Below are positions 1 to 9,112 of a stretch of DNA of 39,568 nucleotides, in pieces. A program made the translations under genes and the position numbers. Source of the stretch: an uncultured Mycoplasmatota bacterium. Lineage in GTDB: Bacteria > Bacillota_I > Bacilli_A > RF39 > UBA660. The stretch spans positions 1-39,568 of the forward strand of contig CANRVY010000014.1 of assembly GCA_947643405.1 (NCBI GenBank), written 5' to 3'. The stretch's first letter is position 1, and the number at the start of each line of letters is the position of its first letter. The notes beneath the pieces were generated by a model. The model was not told the DNA's origin. It worked only from the letters and a program-made list of their open reading frames with translations, and did no database searches.

Positions 1-41
1 AGGTAGAATTAAATTATGATTAAATTGGTGCGGTTGAAATT

Positions 42-85
42 ACAATAAAGAAAAAGTTGGAAAATCCAACTTTTTTCTTTATTGT
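42..85 (-). terminator. Terminator of the lipoprotein gene, probably bidirectional
   Basis: A near-perfect inverted repeat has arms of 19 and 20 bases around an AAAAT loop. The GC core GTTGG/CCAAC is flanked by A and T runs, so both strands show a hairpin followed by a U-tract. The stop codon of the lipoprotein gene lies inside the right arm. Confidence 0.8.
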
Positions 86-609
86 GCTTTTTTTACTTCA
101 AAATCAATACTGATTTTTTCACTAAAATTATTAAATTCAACTGTATATGTTCCATCGCCATCATATAATACATAGAAATATTTTGTATATGATGCATCTG
201 TTCTTAAATCTCCAGCATAATCTACACTATCTTCTGAAAAATAAGCGGATACTGAATCTAACTCAGTTCCCTTAGAACCATAAAAATCATAGTAAAACAT
301 ATTTAACCCATGAGTTTCTTCTGATAAATTTTTCACAGTTACAGGAATTTTAATAACTTCTTTTTGATGATGGTCAGAATATTTATTGTCAACAATTGCA
401 TATGTAAATTCGCTTCCAATTGTAATTTCTAAATCATCAAACTTAAAAGCTTTTCCCAAGGCGTATTTTTCTTTTTCTTTATCCTTATTCTCCGTTTCTT
501 GGTTATTGTCTTTACCAGGATTTTTTGTATCAGTGTCATTACTATCACATCCACATAAAAATCCAACACAGCATAAACAGCACAATCCCATTTGTAGTAG
601 TTTTTTCAT
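79..609 (-). CDS. Lipoprotein, DUF4352-like extracellular domain
   Basis: The 176-residue product begins with a lipoprotein signal peptide: Lys-Lys, a short Leu/Cys-rich core and a lipobox LCGC with the lipidated Cys at residue 21. A charged Asn/Asp/Lys/Glu linker (about 22-50) is followed by a single beta-rich domain (about 50-175) that resembles the DUF4352 / telokin-like domains common in lipoproteins of Bacillota; that assignment is by eye. It should sit on the outer face of the membrane; its ligand is unknown. The RBS AAGGAG lies 7 bases before the ATG, and an extended -10 lies upstream, so it is probably a single-gene unit at the end of the long mfd operon. Confidence 0.75.
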   Translation of the reverse strand: MKKLLQMGLCCLCCVGFLCGCDSNDTDTKNPGKDNNQETENKDKEKEKYALGKAFKFDDLEITIGSEFTYAIVDNKYSDHHQKEVIKIPVTVKNLSEETHGLNMFYYDFYGSKGTELDSVSAYFSEDSVDYAGDLRTDASYTKYFYVLYDGDGTYTVEFNNFSEKISIDFEVKKAQ

Positions 610-653
610 TTTTTCACTCCTTACTAAACCAACTATAACAGTTTGTTAACACC

Positions 654-662
654 ATTATATCA
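654..662 (-). promoter_or_regulatory. Promoter of the lipoprotein gene (extended -10)
   Basis: On the minus strand TGATATAAT forms an extended -10 (TG-N-TATAAT) about 45 bases before the ATG. No good -35 is visible, which is normal for extended -10 promoters. Confidence 0.6.
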
Positions 663-743
663 TAGTTTTTTCATTTTTAGAAAAAAAATATAAATCTACA
701 TTTTTTATATTATTTCAAATTAAATGGTAACATTTTTTCAAAA

Positions 744-3700
744 TTACGATTGGCATTTTTCTAAAATTTCTAAAAGTTCTATTAAATAATAAATATAATG
801 TTTATCCAAATGAACAATATCTAAGGTTATTACTAATCTTGAAAAACGACTACTAAAACGAATTGACCTTGACAATTCAGAAGCTTTTAAAAATAATTTT
901 TCTCCATCTATTAATTTCATTTTTTTAGGATTCAAAATTAATTCAATAGAATTTTTTGTCTGCTTCACATTTTCTATATCTAATTGATGAGCTAATTTTT
1001 CAAACCACTGTTCATACATATAAATTTCTAATGAATCAGAAATTTTACCAAATCTATCTTCTATTTCTTTTTTAACTTCCAAAAGTTTTTCTTTTGAATT
1101 AATTTGATTTACTTTTTGATGAATTTCAATTTTTAATTCAGTATCTGAAACATAATCATTATCTATTGCTGTTTCTACATCTAGTAATGGTTGTTCTTCT
1201 TCTTTCTTTTCTTCAATTATATTTCCTTTTTTCTTTTCTACAGCTTCGTTTAACATTTCTAAAAACAAATCCATTCCTACAGTATCAATAAAACCAGCTT
1301 GTTCACTCCCTAATACGTCCCCTGCTCCACGTATTGATAAATCTCTCATGGCAATTGAAAATCCACTTCCTAATTCTGTAAAATCTTTAATGACTGTTAA
1401 TCGTTTGGTTGCTATTTCTGATAAACTTTTTCCTGGAGTATACATCAAATAGCAATAAGCAATTTTATTACTTCTTCCTACTCTTCCTCTGATTTGATAA
1501 AGTTGTGATAAGCCAAAGTAATCTGCTTCTAAAATGATTAATGTATTCACATTTGGCATATCAATTCCTGTTTCAATAATTGTTGTACATAATAAAATGT
1601 CATACTTTTGATTTATAAAATCCATAATTTTATCTTCCATATCATTTTTATCCATCTGACCATGCACACTGATTATTCTAGCCTCTGGTATTAATTGTTT
1701 TATCTCTTGCTCTTTTCTTTCCATACTTTCAATATGATTATATAAGATAAAAACTTGTCCATTTCTCCCTAATTCTTTATAAACAGCATCTTTTATCATT
1801 TGCGCATTTTCTGCTAATACATAAGTCTGAACAGGATAACGATTTACTGGAGGGGTTTCTATTAAAGACATACTTCTAATCCCAGCGATTGACATTTGAA
1901 GAGTTCTTGGAATTGGAGTTGCTGATAAAGTTAATACATCAATATTATTTTTGTACTGCTTTATCTTTTCTTTATGTTTTACTCCAAACCTCTGTTCTTC
2001 ATCAATGACCAATAATCCCAAATCTTTAAATTTTACATCATCACTTAATAAACGATGTGTCCCTATGACCAAATCTATTTTTCCTTCTTCGATTTTCTTT
2101 AAATTTTCTTTCAATTGTTTCGGCTTGACAAATCGATTTAAAAGACAAATATTAAACGGATAATTTTGATAGCGTTCTATTGCATTTCTATAATGTTGCC
2201 CTGATAATATGGTTGTTGGACAAAGAAATGCTACTTGTTTTCCAGAATGAATTGCTTTAAAAATGGCACGAAATGCTACTTCTGTTTTTCCATAACCAAC
2301 ATCTCCACATAGTAGTCTATCCATAGGATGTGGTTTTTCCATATCTTTTTTGATTTCTGTAGATACTTTTATTTGGTCTAATGTTTCTTGATATGGAAAT
2401 TCTTTTTCAAATTCCAATTGTTCTTTTGAATCTTCTTCAAATGCAAAACCTTCTATGGATTCTCTTGAGGAATAAAGTTCTAATAATTCTCCTGCGATAC
2501 TTTCTGCCCGCTCTCTTGCCTTTAATTTTTTCTTCTGCCATTCTGTTCCACCCAATTTACTCAGTTTTGGCATTGCTGTATCTTTAGATGAATATTTATG
2601 AATAAATTCTATCTTTTCTACTGGTACATATAAATGGTCGCCATCTTTATATTCAATATTCAAATAATCTTTTTTAAAACCATTTTTCACTAATGTTTTT
2701 AATCCACAATATTTTCCAATTCCATGGGCGACATGAACGACATAGTCTCCTTCTTCTAGACTGGATAAATTTTTTATTTTTGTTCCTATTTTAAAGTTAC
2801 TTTTATATTTACTAGAATAATCTTGTTTCGCAAATAATTCTCGTTCACTAATAACAACATAATCTTTAAATAGAAATCCTTGCGTTATTGGATAGATTAC
2901 TATATTAATCGCATTCTCTACTATTTCATTTATTGAAGTAAAAGCAATTGAAATATCATTCCATTCTTCTAGTAATTTATTAACTTGATAACGATTCGAT
3001 ACACAAATAATAATTGTTTTCTTTCTATATTTTAATATTTCTGCTTTTACTTTCTCGCTTGCTCCATGTAATATTTCTAGCTCCTGTGAGTGAAATTGTT
3101 CTCTTTTATTTTCTCCATTGATTTGATTATCAAAGTTGTTTAAATATAATATATCATTTGCTTTTATATTTTCTAAAGAATGCATATAAGGATATTTTTC
3201 ATGATTATTATTTTGATATTCAAATATTTCTTCTGATAATGTTTGATAACCTCTCTTAACATCTTCATAATTTTCAAACACCAATATAGGATTTTCTACA
3301 AAGTCCAATAGCATTGAAGGTTGTATATAGTTTCCCAATTCTCTTTGTTTTGGTTCTATATCTAAAATCTCATCGATTAAAAACTCTGTATTTGGAGTTA
3401 TCTCGATTTCTTCTATTTCTGTAATGGTTAGCTGGCTATCAACGTCAAATTCTCTAATAGAATCAATTTCATCTCCCCATAGTTCGATTCGAATTGGATG
3501 ACTTGCTCCGAGTGGAAATATGTCTAAAACAAAACCTCTTATCGCAATTTCGCCTGTTTTATTTACAATTGTTTCCTTGATATATCCAAGTCTTAATAAT
3601 TGTTCTATCACTTGATGCATATCAATTTGGTCATGAACATGCATTTTTATTCTTGCCTTTTTATATGTTTCTTTAGAGGGAAGAAAACGTAAAAATCCCA

Positions 3701-4022
3701 TTAAATTGGTTACAATAATTCCATTATTTTTTGATATGAAATGATTTAATGTTTCTAATCTTGTTACTTTAAATTCTGGACTAATAGCCAAGGCTTCACT
3801 CGTAAGAAAATCATCCATTGGAAAAAAATATACTTCTTCTGTATATTTACTTAATCTTTGATAACACCTATTTGCTTCATACAAACTATTGGCTACAAGT
3901 AAAATATTTCTTTTTTTTAGATTCCACAATTGATATAAATATATCATTTTTAATTCTTGGGTTAATCCTGTAATTTCTCCAGATGTTTGAACATTTGGGA
4001 ACAAGGAATGAAAAAGTTTCAT
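744..4022 (-). CDS. mfd: Transcription-repair coupling factor Mfd
   Basis: Mfd is a DNA translocase that pushes stalled RNA polymerase off damaged templates and recruits UvrA. The 1092-residue product has the full family layout: an N-terminal UvrB-like region, a CarD-like RNA-polymerase-interaction domain at about 420-470 (GDYVVHVAHGIGKY), a RecG-like motor with Walker A GDVGYGKTE at about 570 and a DEEQ box near 672, motif VI GRVGRS, and the C-terminal TRCF domain. I chose the ATG of MKLFHSLF because AGGAGG lies 8 bases before it; an upstream in-frame start would add 11 residues. It follows pth in the same direction and is the last gene of the long minus-strand run, as pth-mfd is in Bacillus. 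No clear terminator follows. Confidence 0.97.
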   Translation of the reverse strand: MKLFHSLFPNVQTSGEITGLTQELKMIYLYQLWNLKKRNILLVANSLYEANRCYQRLSKYTEEVYFFPMDDFLTSEALAISPEFKVTRLETLNHFISKNNGIIVTNLMGFLRFLPSKETYKKARIKMHVHDQIDMHQVIEQLLRLGYIKETIVNKTGEIAIRGFVLDIFPLGASHPIRIELWGDEIDSIREFDVDSQLTITEIEEIEITPNTEFLIDEILDIEPKQRELGNYIQPSMLLDFVENPILVFENYEDVKRGYQTLSEEIFEYQNNNHEKYPYMHSLENIKANDILYLNNFDNQINGENKREQFHSQELEILHGASEKVKAEILKYRKKTIIICVSNRYQVNKLLEEWNDISIAFTSINEIVENAINIVIYPITQGFLFKDYVVISERELFAKQDYSSKYKSNFKIGTKIKNLSSLEEGDYVVHVAHGIGKYCGLKTLVKNGFKKDYLNIEYKDGDHLYVPVEKIEFIHKYSSKDTAMPKLSKLGGTEWQKKKLKARERAESIAGELLELYSSRESIEGFAFEEDSKEQLEFEKEFPYQETLDQIKVSTEIKKDMEKPHPMDRLLCGDVGYGKTEVAFRAIFKAIHSGKQVAFLCPTTILSGQHYRNAIERYQNYPFNICLLNRFVKPKQLKENLKKIEEGKIDLVIGTHRLLSDDVKFKDLGLLVIDEEQRFGVKHKEKIKQYKNNIDVLTLSATPIPRTLQMSIAGIRSMSLIETPPVNRYPVQTYVLAENAQMIKDAVYKELGRNGQVFILYNHIESMERKEQEIKQLIPEARIISVHGQMDKNDMEDKIMDFINQKYDILLCTTIIETGIDMPNVNTLIILEADYFGLSQLYQIRGRVGRSNKIAYCYLMYTPGKSLSEIATKRLTVIKDFTELGSGFSIAMRDLSIRGAGDVLGSEQAGFIDTVGMDLFLEMLNEAVEKKKGNIIEEKKEEEQPLLDVETAIDNDYVSDTELKIEIHQKVNQINSKEKLLEVKKEIEDRFGKISDSLEIYMYEQWFEKLAHQLDIENVKQTKNSIELILNPKKMKLIDGEKLFLKASELSRSIRFSSRFSRLVITLDIVHLDKHYIYYLIELLEILEKCQS

Positions 4023-4068
4023 ATAATTGCCTCCTATACGCCAAAAAAGTGACACATTTGTATCACAA

Positions 4069-4629
4069 CTATTTTTTATTATATTTATTCATGACACTTT
4101 CAAAAGAATTTATACAAAAATCGTCAAAAATATCAATTACTGTATTTAGTACACTATCTATTTTTTCCTTTTCTTCTATTGAAAATCTTCCTAATACATA
4201 ATCTTTTGTATCATAATTTTTATTATTTGAAATTCCTATTTTTAGTCTTTTATATTCTTGCGTTTTTAAATGTTGTTCTATGTTTTTTAGTCCATTATGG
4301 CCCCCTGAGCTTCCTTTATATTTCAACTTAATTTTCCCAGTTGGCATATCTAAATCATCACTGATGATTAATATATCTGATACTGCTATTTTATAATATT
4401 GCATCAATGCTTTCACAGCTTCCCCAGATAGGTTCATATAGGTAAGCGGTTTTAATAATAATATTTTTTCATCTTCTTTTTCAAAAATTGTATAAATCCC
4501 ATTTCCTTTTTTTGAGTTCAAGGTAACATGATTTTTTAAAGCAATTTTATCAATTGCCATAAAGCCAACATTGTGTCGCGTATTTTCATATTCTTTTCCT
4601 GGATTTCCTAATCCTACTATCATTTTCAT
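4069..4629 (-). CDS. pth: Peptidyl-tRNA hydrolase
   Basis: Pth cleaves the ester bond of peptidyl-tRNAs released by stalled ribosomes, recycling tRNA. The 186-residue protein has the family motifs GLGNPG near the N-terminus, TRHNVGF with the catalytic His, PLTYMNLSG, DDLDMP and the substrate-binding GSSGGHNGLKNI. Its length is typical. The ATG overlaps the rsmI stop codon as ATGA, implying translational coupling; AGGTGG lies 5 bases before this ATG and 11 bases before a second ATG two codons later, so the start could be at either. Confidence 0.97.
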   Translation of the reverse strand: MKMIVGLGNPGKEYENTRHNVGFMAIDKIALKNHVTLNSKKGNGIYTIFEKEDEKILLLKPLTYMNLSGEAVKALMQYYKIAVSDILIISDDLDMPTGKIKLKYKGSSGGHNGLKNIEQHLKTQEYKRLKIGISNNKNYDTKDYVLGRFSIEEKEKIDSVLNTVIDIFDDFCINSFESVMNKYNKK

Positions 4630-5477
4630 AAATCCACCTGCTTTATCCCATGATACTCATTATATATTTCACTCGTTTTTACATTTCTATCTTTCGCTAC
4701 TTTTTTTATTGCTTCTTTTGTATTATAACCTTGTATTAAATAAATATTAACATGGTCTATAATAGATAAAGAATCATAATTTTTTTCATCATGATTTCCA
4801 GTAACTATTAATACCATTTCTCCTTTGGCATCTTCTATTTCTAGTAATACCTCACTAATGGTTCCACGATAAACTTCTTCAAATTTTTTTGTTATTTCTC
4901 TTGAAATGCTGATATTTCGTTCCCCAAAAATATGAGATATATTTTGAAGAGTATCTTTTATTCGATGTGGTGCTTCATAAAAAATCAATGTATAAGGAAA
5001 ATCTTTTAAATTTTCGAGTTCTTTTTTTCTTTTACTTTCTTTACTGCTTAAAAATCCATAAAACAAAAATGGATTTGGTTCTATCCCAGATGAAGTGAGG
5101 GCTGGAATAAGAGCGGTTGCTCCTGGAAGAGATACTACATTATATCCTGCTTCTATTGCTATTTTTGATAAAGCATATCCTGGGTCACTAATAATAGGAG
5201 TTCCTCTATCACTCGCTAGTCCAACATTTTTTCCTTCTTTTAAAAATTGTATTAACTTCTCACTATTTTGTCTTTCATTATGTTCATGATTTGCGATTAA
5301 AGGCTTTTTTATATTTAAACTTTTTAATAATTGTCCTGTTACTCTTGTATCTTCTGAAAATATAACATCTACAAACTGTAATATTTTAATCGTTCTAAGT
5401 GTAATATCGTCCATGTTCCCAATAGGAGTTGGAATTAAATATAAGGTTGGACTATTATCATAACTTTTCTGTGACAT
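4626..5477 (-). CDS. rsmI: 16S rRNA (cytidine-1402-2'-O)-methyltransferase RsmI
   Basis: RsmI 2'-O-methylates C1402 of 16S rRNA in the decoding centre using SAM. The 283-residue product shows the tetrapyrrole-methylase fold signatures IPTPIGNMDDITLR, SEDTRVTG, DRGTPIISDPGY and SLPGATALIPALTSSG, then a small C-terminal helical region. The ATG of MSQKS is preferred because AGGTGA precedes it; a GTG three codons upstream lies inside that Shine-Dalgarno. It sits between trmN6 and pth and ends in TGA overlapping pth. The GIY-YIG gene that stands between trmN6 and rsmI in Bacillus is absent. Confidence 0.96.
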   Translation of the reverse strand: MSQKSYDNSPTLYLIPTPIGNMDDITLRTIKILQFVDVIFSEDTRVTGQLLKSLNIKKPLIANHEHNERQNSEKLIQFLKEGKNVGLASDRGTPIISDPGYALSKIAIEAGYNVVSLPGATALIPALTSSGIEPNPFLFYGFLSSKESKRKKELENLKDFPYTLIFYEAPHRIKDTLQNISHIFGERNISISREITKKFEEVYRGTISEVLLEIEDAKGEMVLIVTGNHDEKNYDSLSIIDHVNIYLIQGYNTKEAIKKVAKDRNVKTSEIYNEYHGIKQVDL

Positions 5478-5491
5478 TTTTCTCACCTCAC

Positions 5492-6205
5492 TTATGAAAA
5501 ATACTTCATTACTTCTTCTGTATAGCTTCCATCTTTATGGTGTACATATAAAGGGGGAAGAATTTTCAATCCAGAATTACCATTCTTTTTTCCTTCTATT
5601 AATAGAATGTGACTATTTTCTTTTGCATTTGGATATACATATTGAATTTTTTTAGGTTCAATATTATTCTTTCTCATTTCTACTAAAATATCAACCAAGC
5701 GTTCAGGTCTATGAACCAAAGCGATAACACCACCATTTTTTAATAATTTTCGAGCTACTCTTAAAACATCTTCTAAAGTTAATGTTACTTCATGACGTGC
5801 TATTGTTTTCTCATCTTTTTCATTAAAATGAGAATTTTCGCATACTTTAAAAAAAGGAGGATTACAAGTAATCACATCATATTGGTCCGTTTCAAATGAA
5901 TAACTTCTAATATCATCCTCTATAATTTGAACTTGATTTTCCAAATTATTTAATACTACTGATTTTCTAGCTAGTTCGGCACTCTTCTTTTGAATTTCTA
6001 TTCCAATTATCTGTGCTTCTGTTTTTGTCGATAAAATAAGAGGGATTGGTGCATTTCCTGTTCCTATATCTAATATTTTTTTTACATTTTTATTTATGGT
6101 TACAAAGTTTGGCAATAATATCGAATCAATTGAAAATCGAAAACTATCACTATCTTGAATAATCTTTAAATTTTCATAACCCAATACATAATTAATGATT
6201 TCCAC
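5492..6205 (-). CDS. tRNA1(Val) (adenine-37-N6)-methyltransferase-like protein (TrmN6/YabB family)
   Basis: This 237-residue Rossmann-fold methyltransferase has the SAM motif DIGTGNAPIPLIL (about 45-57) and the NPPF motif typical of N6-adenine methyltransferases (near 116). It matches the YabB/TrmN6 family, which modifies A37 of tRNA-Val in E. coli; the substrate in Bacilli is less certain, so the family is sure and the exact target inferred. It overlaps the end of ricT by 14 bases, so the two are co-translated. In Bacillus yabA lies between these two genes; here it is missing. Confidence 0.9.
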   Translation of the reverse strand: MEIINYVLGYENLKIIQDSDSFRFSIDSILLPNFVTINKNVKKILDIGTGNAPIPLILSTKTEAQIIGIEIQKKSAELARKSVVLNNLENQVQIIEDDIRSYSFETDQYDVITCNPPFFKVCENSHFNEKDEKTIARHEVTLTLEDVLRVARKLLKNGGVIALVHRPERLVDILVEMRKNNIEPKKIQYVYPNAKENSHILLIEGKKNGNSGLKILPPLYVHHKDGSYTEEVMKYFS

Positions 6206-6983
6206 AAACTTCTTCTTCTCTTACACCAATTCCTGAAATTTCCACTGAATATTTTTTATTCAAAATATCAACTGACACTACTTTTCCTCTTCCTTCTTCT
6301 GTCTCTATTATTTCTCCTATTTTAGGTAAACACTTTCTACATTCTGAATAGGTTTCATCCTCATATTTTAAACAACATAATAATCTTCCACAGGCACCAT
6401 TTATTTTTGTTTGATTGAGTGAGATATTTTGATTTTTTGCCATATTAATAGAAACAGATTCAAAATCATTCAAAAAGCATGAGCAACATAAAGGTCTTCC
6501 ACATGGTCCAATTCCGCCAATTTCTTTTGCTTTGTCACGTACTCCTACTTGCCTCAATTCAATTCTAGTTTTATAAATAGAAGCCAGCTCTTTTGCTAAA
6601 TTTCTAAAATCAACCCTAGAATCCGCTAAAAAACGAAATACAAGTTGTGTTCTATCAAATGTATAATGAGCATCTATAATCTGCATGTTTAAATGTTCTT
6701 TGATTGCTAAGTCTCTACATTTTTTGAGTGCTTCTTCTGCATCTTTTAAGTTTTTCTTATTTGCATAATAATCTTGTTTGGTGGCAATTCGAACCACGTT
6801 TTTTAATGGAGACATTAGTTTTTTTTCTTCTATAGAAAAGGCTTCTTTTGTTACTTTTCCAAACTGCTCTCCTTTGTCTGTTTCCACTATTACTGTAATA
6901 TTATTTTTTAGTTTCAAATTATTTGGTGAAAAATAGTACATTCTACCTTTTTCTTCAAATGAAATTCCTACTACTTCTATCAT
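6192..6983 (-). CDS. ricT: RicT (YaaT), PSP1-domain Y-complex subunit
   Basis: The 263-residue PSP1-domain protein carries the cysteine clusters CGRPLCC-SCF and CGRLLCCLKYE followed by a CRKC pair, which in B. subtilis RicT bind an iron-sulfur cluster. RicT works with RicA and RicF, neither in this window, to guide RNase Y in mRNA maturation; loss in B. subtilis affects competence, biofilm formation and sporulation. The gene lies between holB and trmN6 as in Bacillus. Co-occurrence with a comK homologue in the same window is suggestive only, since ricT is also present in non-competent species. Confidence 0.95.
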   Translation of the reverse strand: MIEVVGISFEEKGRMYYFSPNNLKLKNNITVIVETDKGEQFGKVTKEAFSIEEKKLMSPLKNVVRIATKQDYYANKKNLKDAEEALKKCRDLAIKEHLNMQIIDAHYTFDRTQLVFRFLADSRVDFRNLAKELASIYKTRIELRQVGVRDKAKEIGGIGPCGRPLCCSCFLNDFESVSINMAKNQNISLNQTKINGACGRLLCCLKYEDETYSECRKCLPKIGEIIETEEGRGKVVSVDILNKKYSVEISGIGVREEEVCGNH

Positions 6984-6987
6984 TCTC

Positions 6988-7947
6988 TCACCGCCTTGTT
7001 AGTTCTAATATTAATTTATCGATTAAAAGATTATTATTCATATTTACTTTGATTTTCTTTTTCAATTCCATAATGATATTCACTTTTTTAGATATTTGTT
7101 CTATTTCATTTTTAAGTGCTAATTCATTTATAAATGTTTGTTCATCAAAGAAAATATGTAAATTTCTTCCACATTTTATATTTAGTACATCATTATAAAA
7201 AAATATCATGATATCAAATGCTAATAAAAATTCCTCTTTTTCTTTTATCATTGTGTGCCATAATTTATTTGTATAAAGCAACGTATCAATTCCCTTTTTT
7301 TCGACATATTCTATAAAATGAATTACATTATGAATAAAATTCTGATATTTTTCTTGTTCCTCTTCTTGTTCTAATTCAAAAATATTATTTTTAATATATA
7401 TCTTTGCTCTCGAAATCGTTGTTTCTTCTATCTCCTCTTTTTTTTCTTTTGTTAAAGACAAAATTTGGCAGCGGCTTCTTATTGTTTCCAAAACTTGAAA
7501 TATGTTTCCTGTTGTTAAAATTGCAATAATCCCTGCCTCTGGTTCCTCTAAAAATTTAAGCAAAGAATTAGCGGCTGCTTTATTTAGTCGCTCTACTTGA
7601 TGAATAATATATATTTTATATAATCCTTCTAAAGATTTTTTGCTAAATTCTTCTTGGAGCTCGTCCATTTGCTCTTTTTTTATCCAAAGACCATCTGGCT
7701 CTACAATTTTTAATTCAATATAATTAAAATCAGCTATTTTTTGACATTGTGTACATTGTCCACAATCTAAATTAGTCGTTTTATGGGATGGACATAATAG
7801 ATATTTTACAAAAGAAAGTACCATTTGTTCTCCAAATGCACAATTTTTCGTATCAATCAAATATGCATGGGATAATTTATTATTTATCACTGCATTTTTC
7901 ATCATTCGATATACAATTGGCTGTTTTTCTTTGTAATCATCTAACAT
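6988..7947 (-). CDS. holB: DNA polymerase III delta-prime subunit
   Basis: The 319-residue protein is the stator subunit of the clamp loader, working with DnaX to load the DnaN clamp. It has the clamp-loader ATPase fold but no intact P-loop (residues after SHAYLI lack GxxxxGKT), as expected for delta-prime. Zinc-ligand cysteines (CPSH...CGQCTQC), LLKFLEEPE and the SRC motif (IRSRCQIL) are present. The ATG of MLDDYK is chosen because AGGTGA lies 5 bases upstream; a GTG three codons earlier overlaps the RBS. The tmk gene that normally precedes holB in Bacillus is absent; bofA is the upstream neighbour. Confidence 0.93.
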   Translation of the reverse strand: MLDDYKEKQPIVYRMMKNAVINNKLSHAYLIDTKNCAFGEQMVLSFVKYLLCPSHKTTNLDCGQCTQCQKIADFNYIELKIVEPDGLWIKKEQMDELQEEFSKKSLEGLYKIYIIHQVERLNKAAANSLLKFLEEPEAGIIAILTTGNIFQVLETIRSRCQILSLTKEKKEEIEETTISRAKIYIKNNIFELEQEEEQEKYQNFIHNVIHFIEYVEKKGIDTLLYTNKLWHTMIKEKEEFLLAFDIMIFFYNDVLNIKCGRNLHIFFDEQTFINELALKNEIEQISKKVNIIMELKKKIKVNMNNNLLIDKLILELTRR

Positions 7948-7962
7948 ATCTCTCACCTACTT

Positions 7963-8151
7963 TTAAAAAATCGCTAATAAAATTACCAAAAATCCAAATA
8001 AGGCTGGAAGGCCTAATATAGAAATTGTTAAAACTGTTATAAAATTTAAAGGAATACTAATATTGAGTGGTGCTACTATTAAATTAAATCCATATAGCAA
8101 AAATCCACTCACTACAATTTTTTTAAAAAAAGAAAATATTTTTTTTATCAT
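7963..8151 (-). CDS. bofA: BofA-family small membrane protein
   Basis: The 62-residue protein is nearly all hydrophobic, with two predicted membrane segments (about 10-30 and 38-61). It matches the BofA (pro-sigma-K processing inhibitor) family in the motif PLNISIPLNFITV followed by LGLPALFGF. In B. subtilis BofA holds the SpoIVFB protease inactive in the mother cell. It lies just downstream of recR, as in Bacillus. No other sporulation gene is in the window, so a sporulation role here is not shown; BofA homologues also occur in non-sporulating Bacillota. Confidence 0.82.
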   Translation of the reverse strand: MIKKIFSFFKKIVVSGFLLYGFNLIVAPLNISIPLNFITVLTISILGLPALFGFLVILLAIF

Positions 8152-8181
8152 ATTATCACCAGTATAGTTTATGATAACAAT

Positions 8182-8802
8182 TTAAGAATTATTTTCTTCT
8201 TTATTCGATATTTTTTTTCTATCTTCTAATGCCATCTCTAAAGTTAAAGTATCAATATAATCCATATCAGCTCCAAGAGGAACTCCATGAGCAATTTTAG
8301 AAACAACGACTTCCTTTTTTTCTAATAATTTTAATATATAAAGTGAAGTTGTTTCTCCTTCTATACTTGGTTTGACTGCAATTATAACTTCTTTAATATT
8401 ATCTTTTTCAATTCTATCAATCAATGTTTCTATTTTAATATCTTCTGGGTTAATTCCATCTAATGGTGATATTAAACCATCTAGTACATGATATAGTCCA
8501 TGATAAGAACCTAATTTTTCAAAAAGTGCTACATTCTTAGGGTCTTCTACAACACAGACAATATCACGTTCTCTAGTACTATCTTTACAAATACTACATA
8601 CATCTTCTTCTGATAAATTATTACAAACTTCACATCGTCTAATTTTAGTTTTGGTATTCTCTAAAGATTCAGAAAATAAATGAATGATTTCTGCATCTAA
8701 ATTTAAAGTAGAAAGAGCCAAACGTTCTGCTGTCTTTTCACCAATACCTGGAAGTTTTTTAAAACATTCAATCAAATGTTTTATTGTTGTTGGATAATTC
8801 AT
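8182..8802 (-). CDS. recR: Recombination mediator RecR
   Basis: RecR acts with RecF and RecO to load RecA on gapped DNA. The 206-residue product has an N-terminal helix-hairpin-helix (LPGIGEKTAERLA), a four-cysteine zinc finger (CEVCN...CSIC), a Toprim domain starting VCVVEDPKNV and a C-terminal Walker-B-like region, matching the usual length of about 200. I start at MNYPTTIKHL, one base past the ybaB stop codon; a longer reading would run 20 residues into ybaB and has no family support. The AGGG ten bases upstream is a weak ribosome site, so coupling to ybaB is likely. Confidence 0.96.
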   Translation of the reverse strand: MNYPTTIKHLIECFKKLPGIGEKTAERLALSTLNLDAEIIHLFSESLENTKTKIRRCEVCNNLSEEDVCSICKDSTRERDIVCVVEDPKNVALFEKLGSYHGLYHVLDGLISPLDGINPEDIKIETLIDRIEKDNIKEVIIAVKPSIEGETTSLYILKLLEKKEVVVSKIAHGVPLGADMDYIDTLTLEMALEDRKKISNKEENNS

Positions 8803-8803
8803 T

Positions 8804-9100
8804 TTAGAAAAGCCCTGGAAGTCCTTGTGTATATTTTCCCATTTTTTGTTCTGTAGTATCATCTACTTTTTTTAGTGCTTCATTTGTTGCTACTAAAATC
8901 ATATCTTCTAACATTTCTATATCGTCTTTCTCTAAACTGTCTTGTTCTATTTTTACACTTAATATTTCTTTTTTCCCGTTTGCTTTTACAGTAACAAAGG
9001 AAGAAGTTCCTTCAAATTCCATTTTATCAATTTTTTCTTTTTCTTCCATCATATCTTTTTGTAATTTCTGCGCTTGCTTCATCATTGCTTGTATATTCAT
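8804..9100 (-). CDS. Nucleoid-associated protein YbaB/EbfC family
   Basis: The 98-residue protein begins with the typical Gln/Met/Lys-rich helix ([17 protein letters not shown]) and ends with the GLPGLF motif of YbaB/EbfC dimers, which bind DNA. It lies between dnaX and recR, its conserved place in most bacteria. The ATG of MNIQ is preferred, with AGGAG nine bases upstream; a GTG two codons earlier is too close to that site. Confidence 0.95.
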   Translation of the reverse strand: MNIQAMMKQAQKLQKDMMEEKEKIDKMEFEGTSSFVTVKANGKKEILSVKIEQDSLEKDDIEMLEDMILVATNEALKKVDDTTEQKMGKYTQGLPGLF

Positions 9101-9112
9101 TTTCACACTCTC